Part shown: piece by piece, positions 37,024-46,070 of the stretch
Layout of the letters: every line of letters begins with the position of its first letter
Position numbering within the stretch: position 1 is the stretch's first letter
Source of the DNA: an uncultured Bacilli bacterium
Lineage (GTDB): Bacteria > Bacillota_I > Bacilli_A > RF39 > UBA660
NCBI GenBank assembly: GCA_934119955.1
Contig: CAKOSZ010000001.1
Location: 248,001 to 312,000 of the forward strand
Length of the DNA stretch: 64,000 bases
Reading direction: 5' to 3'
Notes under the pieces: model-generated
The model's input: the letters and a program-made list of their open reading frames with translations, nothing else
The model's database searches: none
What the model was told of the DNA's origin: nothing
Program-made: the position numbers and the translations under genes

Positions 37024-38799
37024 ATGAATATAGGTTTTACTTTTTCAACATGTAGTCTCTTTTATAGTATTTTATTAACTATTATGTATTTTTCTAAAAA
37101 AAGACTTAATCGAGTAGAAAATAAAATCTATGGGAGTTTAATAATTTGTAATTTAATAGGCGTAATACTTGCAGTTTCTTGTTATTATACAATCAATAAT
37201 ATGGATAATATGCTTTTTCTAAATTATATAGTATCTAAATCTTTATTAATATATTATCTTGCTTGGATTACTATTTTTACGATTTATGTTTTTGTTATTT
37301 CATATCAAAAGAAAGCAAGAAATGAAGAAGAAAAAAATAAAAATATTAAAAAAATATCTAAATTATTTATAATTTTATTTTTCTTAATAGCCATTCTTGT
37401 TTGTATTTTACCTTTATATTTTTATAATACAAATGGAATAATTTATTCTTATGGACCAAGTGCTAATTTACTTTATGTTGTAATACCTCTTTATATAATT
37501 AGTTTCTTCTTATATATGGTAAAAAATCTTAAATATTTAAGAAGTAAAGAATATATTCCTTTATTTGTATTTATTCTAATAGGTACGATTGTAACAATTA
37601 TTCAAAAATTAAATCCAGGTTTATTATTAATGACAGCCATGGAAACGTTTATTACTATGCTTATGTATTTTACAATTGAAAACCCAGATGTTAAAATGAT
37701 TGCTGAATTAAATAAAAATCGTAGTTTAATTAATAGAACTTTACAAGAAAAATCAAATTTCTTGTTTGTAGCATCAAATAAAGTTACAAATCCTTTAAAA
37801 AAAATAATTGATATAACAAATGATACAACTGGTACAAAACAAGAATTAGAAGAAAAAGTAAAAGAAGTAAATAATTTATCAAGATGCTTATCTTTTACGG
37901 TTAATAATATCATGAATGTTTCAACAATGGATTCTAATAATATAAAAGTATATAATAATAGTTATAATCCAAGATTATTAATAGAGAAAATAAAACTTAA
38001 AAAAGAAAAAGAAGTTAGTAGTAATATTGATTTAAGATTTAATATTAGTAATACTTTACCAAATACTTTATATGGAGATAAAACTTTACTTGAAATAGTT
38101 ATAGAATCTCTTATAAATAATGCTATTAAAAATACCAAGGAAGGTTTTATTGAAATAACTTTGGATGTAATAGTTAAATATGATATGTGTCGTATAATAT
38201 TTGTAGTAGAAGATTCAGGATGTGGAATGTCGATTGATAAAGTTAATTATTTATTAACAATCGATGAAGAATTAAATGAAGAAGAACTTAAAAGATTAGA
38301 TACAAATGATGTAAATATTAATACTATTAAAAAAATTATTAAGAAAATGGGGGGATATTTTACTTTAAAAAGTGAAGATAAAAAGGGAAGTGAAGTTAAG
38401 TTTGTCCTAGATCAAAAAATTGAAAATCCTATAAAACTTAATTTAAACAGTAATAATGAAATACTTGTAGCATCAAACAATTTAGAACTTACTAATAAAA
38501 TAGCTAAGATATTAGAAAATAAAGATTATATTGTTGATAATTCTATTTATGCAAATGATATCTTTGATAAAATTAAATCAGGTGAAAAGTATAAATATAT
38601 TATAATAGATGATAGTATTGAAGAAAGAGCTTTACCTATTTTAAATAAATTAAAAAATATAAATGGTTTTAAAACACCGGTTATTGTTATTTTAAATGAT
38701 GATACAAGTTTTATAAAAAAACATTTCTTAGAAGATGGTTTTAGTAATTATATCTTAAAAAGTAGCATGAAAGAAGATATAGAAAGGATATTTAAATAA
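37024..38799 (+). CDS. Membrane hybrid histidine-kinase-like protein lacking the phospho-acceptor His, copy 2
   Basis: A 591-residue paralog of 33234-34994 with the same order: membrane bundle (~5-215), dimer helices, HATPase_c (LINNAIKNTKEG, EDSGCGMS, KKMGGYFTLKS...GSEVKFVL) and receiver-like domain (IIIDDS, ending GFSNYILKSS with the conserved Lys). At the H box it reads VASNKVTNPL, with Asn252 where His is expected. The conserved segment MYFTIENPDVKM between the membrane and catalytic parts is identical in both copies. Its stop overlaps the next gene by one base. Confidence 0.75.
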   Translation: MNIGFTFSTCSLFYSILLTIMYFSKKRLNRVENKIYGSLIICNLIGVILAVSCYYTINNMDNMLFLNYIVSKSLLIYYLAWITIFTIYVFVISYQKKARNEEEKNKNIKKISKLFIILFFLIAILVCILPLYFYNTNGIIYSYGPSANLLYVVIPLYIISFFLYMVKNLKYLRSKEYIPLFVFILIGTIVTIIQKLNPGLLLMTAMETFITMLMYFTIENPDVKMIAELNKNRSLINRTLQEKSNFLFVASNKVTNPLKKIIDITNDTTGTKQELEEKVKEVNNLSRCLSFTVNNIMNVSTMDSNNIKVYNNSYNPRLLIEKIKLKKEKEVSSNIDLRFNISNTLPNTLYGDKTLLEIVIESLINNAIKNTKEGFIEITLDVIVKYDMCRIIFVVEDSGCGMSIDKVNYLLTIDEELNEEELKRLDTNDVNINTIKKIIKKMGGYFTLKSEDKKGSEVKFVLDQKIENPIKLNLNSNNEILVASNNLELTNKIAKILENKDYIVDNSIYANDIFDKIKSGEKYKYIIIDDSIEERALPILNKLKNINGFKTPVIVILNDDTSFIKKHFLEDGFSNYILKSSMKEDIERIFK

Positions 38800-39335
38800 T
38801 GTATTTTAAAAAGATTGAAACAGAAAGATTATATTTATCACCTACAAATGTAGATGATGCAGCAAAATATGTAGAGTGGTTAAATAATCATGAAATAAGT
38901 AAATATTTAGGGGGAACATCAAGAATTTATACCTTAGATGGTGAGAAAAAATGGATAGAAGAAACTAACCAAAATGGTTATGTCTTTGCAATTGTTAGTA
39001 AAGATAAAGATAAATTAATAGGTAATTGTGGTTTTGTTACCTTGGATAAATTTAAAGGAAATGCTGAGATTGGAATATTTATAGGAGATAATGACTATTT
39101 AGGAAAAGGTTATGGAACCGAAGTATTAAAAGCCTTAGTAAAATATGGTTTTGATCATTTGCTTTTAAATAATATAATGTTAAAAGTATTTTCCTTTAAT
39201 GAAAGAGCTATTAAAAGTTATAAAAAAGTTGGTTTTAAAGAATTTGGTAGACGTCATAAGTGTTATAATATAGAAAATACCTGGTATGATGAAATTTATA
39301 TGGAAATATTAAGAGAAGATTTTTATAAAGAATAA
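38799..39335 (+). CDS. GNAT acetyltransferase (RimJ/RimL-like)
   Basis: A 178-residue GNAT protein: N-terminal ETERLYLSPTNVDDAAKYVEW, acetyl-CoA site YLGKGYGTEVLKALVKYGF and C-terminal NERAIKSYKKVGFKEFGRRH. This subfamily acetylates protein N-termini or small molecules. It is coupled to the second sensor gene by a TAATG overlap and could be part of the same unit. Confidence 0.85.
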   Translation: MYFKKIETERLYLSPTNVDDAAKYVEWLNNHEISKYLGGTSRIYTLDGEKKWIEETNQNGYVFAIVSKDKDKLIGNCGFVTLDKFKGNAEIGIFIGDNDYLGKGYGTEVLKALVKYGFDHLLLNNIMLKVFSFNERAIKSYKKVGFKEFGRRHKCYNIENTWYDEIYMEILREDFYKE

Positions 39336-39372
39336 AAAGTAAATATTTGGTTAACCTAGTACTGGTGATATT

Positions 39373-40077
39373 ATGTCTTTAAAAATGGTTGTTATAAAAG
39401 GGTGTATTGCAGTTATCTATTTATTTTTAGTAATTAAAACTCTTGGTAAAAAACAAATAAGTGAATTAAATATATTTGATTATATAATAGGTTTATCTCT
39501 TGGAAATATTGCAGCTGAAATGACAGTTAATGATGAAATTACTATAATAGAAGGATTAATTTCTATGACTATATATGGAGTGTTTTCTTTATTTGTTTCT
39601 TATATTACTAGTAAAAGTATTTTAGCAAGACGTTTTATAACTGGTTTTCCTGTTGTTTTAATAGAAAACGGGAAAATTAGTAAAGAACAATTAACTAAGT
39701 GTAAAATTGATATAAATGATTTATTACAAGATGCAAGAGAAAGTGGTTATTTTAATATAACTGAGATTAACTATGCAATTATGGAACCAAGTGGTAAAAT
39801 TAGTTTTTTACCAAAATCTAAGTATCAACCAATAACTCCAAATGATATGAAATTAAAAGTAGATGAAAACAAATTAACGGCTAATTTAGTAATAGATGGT
39901 AATATCATGCTTGAAAATATTAAAGCCATTGGTCATGATAGAAAATGGTTAGAAAAAAGGCTTAATAATTTAGGTTATAATGATTTTAGTAAAATATTAT
40001 TAGTAACTTGTGATGAAAAAGAACAACTTACAGTTTACAAAAATGATGAGAATGTTTCAAAAAGTGTTTTAGAATAA
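39373..40077 (+). CDS. DUF421 (YetF-like) membrane protein
   Basis: A 234-residue YetF/YcaP-type protein with three N-terminal membrane helices and a cytoplasmic domain. Typical segments: KTLGKKQISELNIFDYIIGLSLGNIAAEM, then GFPVVLIENGKI and NITEINYAIMEPSGKISFLPK. The family is widespread in spore-formers and of unclear function. GGTGAT precedes the ATG. Confidence 0.88.
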   Translation: MSLKMVVIKGCIAVIYLFLVIKTLGKKQISELNIFDYIIGLSLGNIAAEMTVNDEITIIEGLISMTIYGVFSLFVSYITSKSILARRFITGFPVVLIENGKISKEQLTKCKIDINDLLQDARESGYFNITEINYAIMEPSGKISFLPKSKYQPITPNDMKLKVDENKLTANLVIDGNIMLENIKAIGHDRKWLEKRLNNLGYNDFSKILLVTCDEKEQLTVYKNDENVSKSVLE

Positions 40078-40087
40078 CACTTTTTTA
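40059..40087 (+). terminator. Intrinsic terminator after the DUF421 gene
   Basis: AAAAAGTGTT/AACACTTTTT perfect 10-bp stem, 7-base loop overlapping the stop, then TT. Confidence 0.7.
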
Positions 40088-40178
40088 ATATAATTATTAG
40101 TGTTAACTGTAAAGTTTAAAAATCATAAAATATTAATTATAAGGTTAAAATTAATAAATAAAAATATCAAAAAAGTTC

Positions 40179-40207
40179 TTGAAAAAAATAGGTAACTATG
40201 ATATATT
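40179..40207 (+). promoter_or_regulatory. Sigma-A promoter of rpsF-ssb-rpsR
   Basis: TTGAAA (40179-40184), 17-base spacer, TATATT (40202-40207). Confidence 0.6.
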
Positions 40208-40213
40208 ATGTAC

Positions 40214-40281
40214 GAAGTAATTTATTACTTTAATAACTTCTTGGCTTTTTTAAGTCCATTAGTCCAAAAGGAGGTGTAATA
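40214..40281 (+). promoter_or_regulatory. Structured leader of the rpsF operon
   Basis: Contains AAGTAA/TTACTT hairpin (40215-40230) and a TTGG...CCAA pairing (40241-40267) next to the ribosome-binding site AAAGGAGG. Position fits the S6:S18-binding leader known in many bacteria, but I cannot confirm its consensus. Confidence 0.35.
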
Positions 40282-40569
40282 ATGCGTAATTATGAACTTA
40301 TGTTTGTTGTAAGACCAACATTAGAAGAAGAAGCAACTTTAAGTCTAGTAGCAAATATTAAAAATATTCTTGAACAACAAAACGTTAAACTTGTATCTGA
40401 AAAGAATATGGGTCGTCGTGAACTTGCTTATGAAGTAAAAGGATTCAAGAATGGTAATTACTTTTTATTAGTTGTTGAGGCAACACCTGATGCTGTTAAA
40501 GAATTTGATCGTGTTGCAAACATTAATGAAGATATCATAAGACATATCGTTGTTAAAGTAGAAAAATAG
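40282..40569 (+). CDS. rpsF: 30S ribosomal protein S6
   Basis: A 95-residue S6: MRNYELMFVVRPTLEEEA start, GRRELAYEVKGFKNGNYFLL centre and HIVVKVEK end. It binds 16S rRNA as a pair with S18. First gene of the conserved rpsF-ssb-rpsR order; AAAGGAGGTG before the ATG. Confidence 0.98.
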   Translation: MRNYELMFVVRPTLEEEATLSLVANIKNILEQQNVKLVSEKNMGRRELAYEVKGFKNGNYFLLVVEATPDAVKEFDRVANINEDIIRHIVVKVEK

Positions 40570-40578
40570 GAGTAATTT

Positions 40579-41043
40579 ATGAACAAAGTGTTTTTAGTAG
40601 GTAGATTAACCAGAGATTTTGATGTTAGATATGGGGCTAGTAATAATGCTGTTGCTAGATCAAGTCTTGCTGTTGATAGACAATTCACTAATCAAAATGG
40701 TGAAAGAGAAGCAGATTTTATTAACATTGTTGCTTTTGGTAATCGTGCTGAAACTATGAAAAAATATTTAGTTAAAGGAAGTCAAATTGCTATTAGTGGT
40801 CGTATACAAACAGGATCATACGATGGATCAGATGGTAAAAAGGTTTACACAACTGATGTTGTAGTTGATGAATTTCAATTCTTAGATAGTAAGTCTTCAA
40901 GAGAAGCAAATAGTAGTACTCAAAGTGCTCCTAGTGATGTAACTCCATATGACTTTACTGATAATTCATCTAATATTGAACCAGATCCATTTAAAGATTT
41001 TGGAGATAAAATTGAAGTAGATGATAGCGATTTACCTTTCTAG
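40579..41043 (+). CDS. ssb: Single-stranded DNA-binding protein
   Basis: A 154-residue SSB with OB-fold (NKVFLVGRLTRDFDVRY, GSQIAISGRIQTGSYDG), a disordered Ser/Thr/Asp linker and the C-terminal interaction tip DDSDLPF. Lies between rpsF and rpsR as in Bacillus ssbA. Confidence 0.97.
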   Translation: MNKVFLVGRLTRDFDVRYGASNNAVARSSLAVDRQFTNQNGEREADFINIVAFGNRAETMKKYLVKGSQIAISGRIQTGSYDGSDGKKVYTTDVVVDEFQFLDSKSSREANSSTQSAPSDVTPYDFTDNSSNIEPDPFKDFGDKIEVDDSDLPF

Positions 41044-41056
41044 TTAGGAGGATAAA

Positions 41057-41278
41057 ATGGCAGAATTTTATAGAAAAAAGAAAAAAGTATGTTTTATGTG
41101 TACAACAGGTAAAGATATTAACTATAAAGATGTAGATGTTTTAAAGAAATACATCAATGATAAAGGAAAAATCTTACCTCGTCGTGTAACAGGTGCATGT
41201 GCTAAACATCAAAGACATATAGCAGAACAAATTAAAAAAGCTCGTGCAATTGCATTACTTCCATATACAAATAAATAG
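41057..41278 (+). CDS. rpsR: 30S ribosomal protein S18
   Basis: A 73-residue S18 with a CFMC pair and a later CAKHQRHI, i.e. a zinc-binding (C+) form, and LPRRVTGACAKHQR. The stop overlaps the terminator-like repeat described at 41273. Confidence 0.97.
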   Translation: MAEFYRKKKKVCFMCTTGKDINYKDVDVLKKYINDKGKILPRRVTGACAKHQRHIAEQIKKARAIALLPYTNK

Positions 41279-41300
41279 GATAACTTCTATTTATTTTTTT
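41273..41300 (+). repeat. 28-base direct repeat, left copy (terminator-like)
   Basis: Identical to 41965-41992. It contains an AAATAG/CTATTT hairpin and a T tract, so it is the rpsR terminator. A second copy lies beyond the GNAT gene. Confidence 0.8.
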
Positions 41301-41452
41301 AGTTTTAAAGTGTAAATAAAATAATTTTAAAAAAGTAAGTTATATTAAATTAATATAGAAAAGAAAAAATATGATATTATTTTTAAATAATTTCGTATTT
41401 TTTTGACTATATACCAAGTATATTGTATTATATAGTTAAAGGAATATTTATT

Positions 41453-41944
41453 ATGAACTATGAAATAAGAAAAATAAAAAAAGATGATTGCAAAAGTGTT
41501 AGTCATGTAGTTACTATATCTTGGAATGAAACGTATAAAAAAATAGTTCCTAAATGGTTTTTAGATGAATTAAAGAAAAACGAAAAAGAAAGAGCAAATC
41601 AAATGCTTGTTGATTTCGAAAATAATAATTACTTAGTTTTAGAAATTAATGGAGAAGTAGTTGGTTTTGTATGGTATGGTAAGGCAAGTGATGATTATAA
41701 AAATTATGGGGAAATTAAAGCATTATACATTATAAAAAAATACCAAGGAAACGGTTTTGGAAAAAAGTTAGTTAATGAAGCAATCAAAGAATTAAAGCAA
41801 ATGAATTTTAATAAAATGATAATTTCTTGTCTTAAAGAAAACCCTACTAATGAATTTTACAAGCATATGGGCGGAATATATCTAAAAGATCGTGAATTTA
41901 AAAGGTTAAAATTACTTGAAAATATATATTATTTTGATATTTAA
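41453..41944 (+). CDS. GNAT acetyltransferase inserted between rpsR and rplI
   Basis: A ~163-residue GNAT enzyme: NYEIRKIKKDDCKSVSHVV at the N-terminus, acetyl-CoA loop KKYQGNGFGKKLVNEAI (~105) and ENPTNEFYKHMGG. The start is the ATG at 41453 (AAAGGA upstream), not a TTG 30 bases earlier. The gene breaks the usual rpsR-rplI adjacency and is flanked by identical 28-base terminator-like repeats, which points to later insertion. Substrate unknown. Confidence 0.8.
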   Translation: MNYEIRKIKKDDCKSVSHVVTISWNETYKKIVPKWFLDELKKNEKERANQMLVDFENNNYLVLEINGEVVGFVWYGKASDDYKNYGEIKALYIIKKYQGNGFGKKLVNEAIKELKQMNFNKMIISCLKENPTNEFYKHMGGIYLKDREFKRLKLLENIYYFDI

Positions 41945-41964
41945 AAAAAATTATGTTCTAATTT

Positions 41965-41992
41965 AAATAGGATAACTTCTATTTATTTTTTT
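41965..41992 (+). repeat. 28-base direct repeat, right copy
   Basis: Second copy of 41273-41300, followed by a related TAAAATAATTTTA stretch in both places. Confidence 0.8.
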
Positions 41993-42031
41993 TTGATTTT
42001 GTGGTAAAATAATTTTACCAAGGAGGTTTTT

Positions 42032-42466
42032 ATGCAAGTCATATTTTTAAAGGATTTAAAAGGACAAGGAAAAAAAGGGGAAATAAAAGAAGTAAGTGAT
42101 GGGTATGCAATTAACTTTTTAATAAAAAAAGGATATGCCTTAAAGAAAACTGAGGGTAGTTTGAAAAAACTAAATGAAAGTATTAAAGAATCTAATTTAA
42201 AAGATGAAGAAAATAGGAAAGTGGCTTTAAAACTAAAAGAAAAATTAGAAAATGTTACAATTGATATTTTAGTTAAAGAAAAAAATGGTCGTATGTTTGG
42301 AAGTGTTAGTACTAAAACAATTAAAGAAGAACTTGATAAATTAGGTTATAAATTTGATAAAAAGCAAATTGAAACTGAAAGTATTAATACTCTTGGTGTG
42401 CATTTAGTTACAATTAACCTATACAAGGATATTAAAGGAACTATAAAAGTTCATACTAAGGGTTAA
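42032..42466 (+). CDS. rplI: 50S ribosomal protein L9
   Basis: A 144-residue L9: N-terminal [30 protein letters not shown], long connecting helix, and C-terminal [16 protein letters not shown] domain. One base separates it from dnaB. Confidence 0.97.
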   Translation: MQVIFLKDLKGQGKKGEIKEVSDGYAINFLIKKGYALKKTEGSLKKLNESIKESNLKDEENRKVALKLKEKLENVTIDILVKEKNGRMFGSVSTKTIKEELDKLGYKFDKKQIETESINTLGVHLVTINLYKDIKGTIKVHTKG

Positions 42467-42467
42467 T

Positions 42468-43814
42468 ATGTTAAGAGGTGTACCAAATAGTAACGAGGCT
42501 GAACAAGCAGTTTTGAGTACAATGTTTTTATCTAAAAACGCCCTTGATAAAGTATTTGAAACAGTTACCGAAACAGCCTTTTACAATGATAATAATAGAA
42601 AAATATTTAATGGTTTAAAAAGATTATATGATAAAAATATTCCTATTGATATGACGACTATTACTAATGAATTAAAATCTACTAATGATTTAGATAGCAT
42701 GGGAGGAGTTATTTATTTAACTGAGGTATTAAATACGGAATCAACTGCTGCTAATGTAGATTATTATTTAAAAATAATAGCCGATGATGCTCTTTTAAGA
42801 AGATTAATTGAAGTATCAAATGATATTAATCAAATGGGATATGATACTACTCAAAATGTAGGAGAAACCTTAGATGAGGCGGAAAGAAAAATACTTAGTA
42901 TTGTAAAAGATAAAAGATCAACTGAATTTCAAAATATTAAAGATGTAGTAAATAGAGTTCAAAAAAACTTACAAACTTTGGCTGAAACTAAGGGAGATAT
43001 TACAGGTATTCCAACAGGTTGGATTGATTTAGATAAAATAACATCAGGACTTCATGAAAATCAATTAATAATAATAGGAGCAAGACCTGCTATGGGAAAA
43101 ACTGCTTTTGCTCTTAATTTAGCAACAAATGTTGCAACTTCAACTGGTAAAACTGTTGCTTTATTTAATCTTGAAATGGGATCAGAGCAACTTGCTAATC
43201 GTATGTTATCATCTCTTGGACAAATTGAAGGTTATAAATTTATGAGTGGTAAACTTAATAATAATGATTATGTAAAGTTTAATGAAGCATTAAGTCAACT
43301 TGAAGATACAAATATTTATATAGATGATACTCCTGGTATTACAATAGGTGAAATAAGATCAAAATGTCGTCGTTTAAAAACAAGTGAATCAGGACTTGAT
43401 TTAGTAATAATTGATTATTTACAATTAATATCAGGTGGAAAGAATTATGGTGCTAATCGTCAACAAGAAGTATCAGACATATCTCGTGCTTTAAAGATGC
43501 TTGCAATGGAGTTGAATATTCCAGTTATTGCCCTTTGTCAATTATCAAGAACAGTAGAATCACGTGAAGATAAACGACCACTTATGAGTGATTTAAGGGA
43601 ATCAGGTTCAATTGAACAAGATGCTGATATTGTAGCTTTCTTGTATAGAGATGATTATTATAATAAAGCAGCTAGAACTGATAATAATACAAGTTTAAGT
43701 GAGTTAATAATTGGAAAACATAGAAATGGAACAACTGGAACAATTAATTTATTATTTAAAAGAGATACAAGTACCTTTTTGAACTTTACCAAAGAAGGAG
43801 ATGCTAATGGATAA
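42468..43814 (+). CDS. dnaB: Replicative DNA helicase DnaB
   Basis: A 448-residue hexameric replicative helicase (called DnaC in Bacillus). N-terminal helical domain (VPNSNEAEQAVLSTMF), RecA-like domain with Walker A GARPAMGKTAFALN, Walker B LDLVIIDYLQLI and RESGSIEQDADIVAFLYRD. Order rplI-dnaB is conserved in Bacilli. No intein. Confidence 0.97.
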   Translation: MLRGVPNSNEAEQAVLSTMFLSKNALDKVFETVTETAFYNDNNRKIFNGLKRLYDKNIPIDMTTITNELKSTNDLDSMGGVIYLTEVLNTESTAANVDYYLKIIADDALLRRLIEVSNDINQMGYDTTQNVGETLDEAERKILSIVKDKRSTEFQNIKDVVNRVQKNLQTLAETKGDITGIPTGWIDLDKITSGLHENQLIIIGARPAMGKTAFALNLATNVATSTGKTVALFNLEMGSEQLANRMLSSLGQIEGYKFMSGKLNNNDYVKFNEALSQLEDTNIYIDDTPGITIGEIRSKCRRLKTSESGLDLVIIDYLQLISGGKNYGANRQQEVSDISRALKMLAMELNIPVIALCQLSRTVESREDKRPLMSDLRESGSIEQDADIVAFLYRDDYYNKAARTDNNTSLSELIIGKHRNGTTGTINLLFKRDTSTFLNFTKEGDANG

Positions 43815-45321
43815 AAAAAATAATATAGTGGGAATATTAATTGCTTTAATTTTAAGTTTTATAATTACTTTTTTGACAAATAATCCTAAAATTTTTAAAG
43901 CAAATGTACCAACTGAGTCTTATCGTGTTTACTTAAAAGGAGAGTCAATCGGTTTAATAAAATCTGAAAGTGAATTAAATAATTATATAAATGAAAAACA
44001 ACAAGATTTAAAAGAAAAATATAATGTTGAAAAGATATACATACCAAATGATATAAATGTTGTTAAAGATATAACTTATGAAAATAATTTAATGAGTGTA
44101 AGTAGTATTTATAATATAATAAATGAAAAATCTCCATTTACTGTAAAAGGATATGTATTTACAATTGATAAAACTAAATCAACAGATTACGTTGAAGGAA
44201 GCGATGAAGATCCTAATAAAAGTGAAGATACCAAAGAAAAAATAATTAAAATAAATGTTTTAGATAAAAATTTATTTAAAGATTCGGTTAAAAAAACAGT
44301 TTTTTCCTTTGTAACTGAGGAAGAATATGAAAATTTTATCAATGAAACTCAAAATACTATTATAGATACAGGTGAAATTATAGAATCACTTTATATAGAA
44401 GATTATATTACTAGTAAAGAGGCATATATTCCAGTTAATGAAAAGATTTATACTAATGAAGAAGAATTAACCCAAGTTTTGTTATTTGGAAGTGATAAAA
44501 ACATGTCAACTTATACAGTTACCAAAGGTGATACCTTAGAAAGTGTTGCTGAGGCTAATAAGATGAACGTTAATGAACTTTTAATTGCAAATGCAAATTT
44601 AAGAAGTGAAAATGCTTTACTTTATGAAGGTCAAAATTTAATTGTTGGAGTGATGAATCCTTTATTTTCAATGATAGAAGTTAAACACGTTGTATCAGAT
44701 CAAAGTGTTAGTTATAAAACAGAATATATATATGATAATTCTCAATATGTTGGATATCAACAAGTTAAAACTCAGGGAAGTAATGGAGTGATAAGAGTAA
44801 CTCAAAAAGTAAAATCAGTTAATGGAGAAACTATCAATGCTTTAATTTCAGAAAGTGTTGAAATTAAACCAGTTGTAAATGAAGTAATAGTTAAAGGTGG
44901 TAAAAGACCAACCATTGTTTCAGCTGGTAATTGGGGATGGCCTACTAATATTCCATATATTATAACAAGTAATTATGGTTGGCGTTGGGGTAGACTTCAC
45001 CGTGGCGTTGATATTTCAGGAACTGGTTATGGTTCACCTATTTATGCTGCAAAAGCAGGAATTGTTGTTGATGTTAGTTATCATAATTCATTTGGTTTCT
45101 ATGTTACAATAAATCATCAAAATGGTTATTATTCAAGATATGAACATATGGCTAATTTATCAAGATATGTAAAACCAGGTGATTATGTTAAAATGGGAGA
45201 TACAATAGGAGATATGGGAAATTCAGGTGCTAGTCAAGGAACACATTTACACTTTGAAATATGGGATGGATATCCATATAAATCTGGAAGTAATAGTTTT
45301 AACCCATTACTATTCTACTAA
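43807..45321 (+). CDS. M23 metallopeptidase with LysM and G5 domains
   Basis: A ~504-residue exported cell-wall enzyme: N-terminal membrane anchor/signal (NIVGILIALILSFIITFLT), a Lys-rich region, LysM (STYTVTKGDTLESVAEANKM, ~235-280), G5 domain (~290-365) and a C-terminal M23 endopeptidase (SNYGWRWGRLHRGVDISG and QGTHLHFEIWDGYP give the zinc ligands HxxxD and HxH). It should cut peptidoglycan cross-links and is a plausible FtsEX partner. Start at 43807 has GAAGGAG six bases before; the ATG at 43801 directly abuts that site. Confidence 0.92.
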   Translation: MDKKNNIVGILIALILSFIITFLTNNPKIFKANVPTESYRVYLKGESIGLIKSESELNNYINEKQQDLKEKYNVEKIYIPNDINVVKDITYENNLMSVSSIYNIINEKSPFTVKGYVFTIDKTKSTDYVEGSDEDPNKSEDTKEKIIKINVLDKNLFKDSVKKTVFSFVTEEEYENFINETQNTIIDTGEIIESLYIEDYITSKEAYIPVNEKIYTNEEELTQVLLFGSDKNMSTYTVTKGDTLESVAEANKMNVNELLIANANLRSENALLYEGQNLIVGVMNPLFSMIEVKHVVSDQSVSYKTEYIYDNSQYVGYQQVKTQGSNGVIRVTQKVKSVNGETINALISESVEIKPVVNEVIVKGGKRPTIVSAGNWGWPTNIPYIITSNYGWRWGRLHRGVDISGTGYGSPIYAAKAGIVVDVSYHNSFGFYVTINHQNGYYSRYEHMANLSRYVKPGDYVKMGDTIGDMGNSGASQGTHLHFEIWDGYPYKSGSNSFNPLLFY

Positions 45322-46070
45322 TGAAAGTAATTATTTTAGGAAGTGGTTCAAAAGGAAATTCAACTCTTTTGATAACTGACACCAAAAAAGTATTAATTGA
45401 TGTTGGATTTTCTTATCCTAAAACCAAATTAATTCTAGAAAAATATAACTATAAACCAAGTGATATAGATTTTGTTTTAATTACGCATAGCCATAAAGAT
45501 CACGTTGCAGGACTTGCTAGTTTTATTAAAAGAGAAAAAAAGTTTGTTTATATTCCGAAAGGTATGTTTAAAGAAATCAATAAAATGGTAAATGCAGATT
45601 ATATAATGCCAGTTGTAACTAAAACCTTTATAATTGATGATTTAAAAATTACTCTTTTACCAACTTCTCATGATGCTACTTCCTCAGTGGGCTTTTTAAT
45701 TGAAGACTCCAAATCTCTTGTTTATATGACTGATACTGGTTATATTTCTAAAAGCAATTTATCTTTAATGCATGATAAAAACTTATATATTTTAGAAAGT
45801 AATCATGATGTAAAAATGCTAATGGAAGGACCATATCCATATATTTTAAAACAAAGAGTAGTAAGTGATTCTGGACATTTATCAAATGAAATGACCGGTA
45901 ATTATTTAAAAGAATTAATTGGAACTGATACTAAGGAAATAGTTCTTGCTCATTTAAGCGAAACTAATAACACCGAAGAACTAGCCTTAAAAACGGTAAA
46001 TGATATTTTAAATACAAATATAGAAGTTCAAGCTGCAAGACAAGAAAGTGAGTTGGTCGTAACTGTATGA
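45321..46070 (+). CDS. walJ: MBL-fold nuclease WalJ/YycJ-like
   Basis: A 249-residue metallo-beta-lactamase-fold protein with THSHKDHVAGL (zinc motif HxHxDH), a VVSDSGHLSNEM segment and LAHLSETNNTEEL. YycJ family proteins are putative single-strand DNA exonucleases linked to the walRK locus; walRK are not in this window. TAATG-type overlaps couple it to the M23 gene and a 4-base overlap to rlmH. Confidence 0.9.
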   Translation: MKVIILGSGSKGNSTLLITDTKKVLIDVGFSYPKTKLILEKYNYKPSDIDFVLITHSHKDHVAGLASFIKREKKFVYIPKGMFKEINKMVNADYIMPVVTKTFIIDDLKITLLPTSHDATSSVGFLIEDSKSLVYMTDTGYISKSNLSLMHDKNLYILESNHDVKMLMEGPYPYILKQRVVSDSGHLSNEMTGNYLKELIGTDTKEIVLAHLSETNNTEELALKTVNDILNTNIEVQAARQESELVVTV

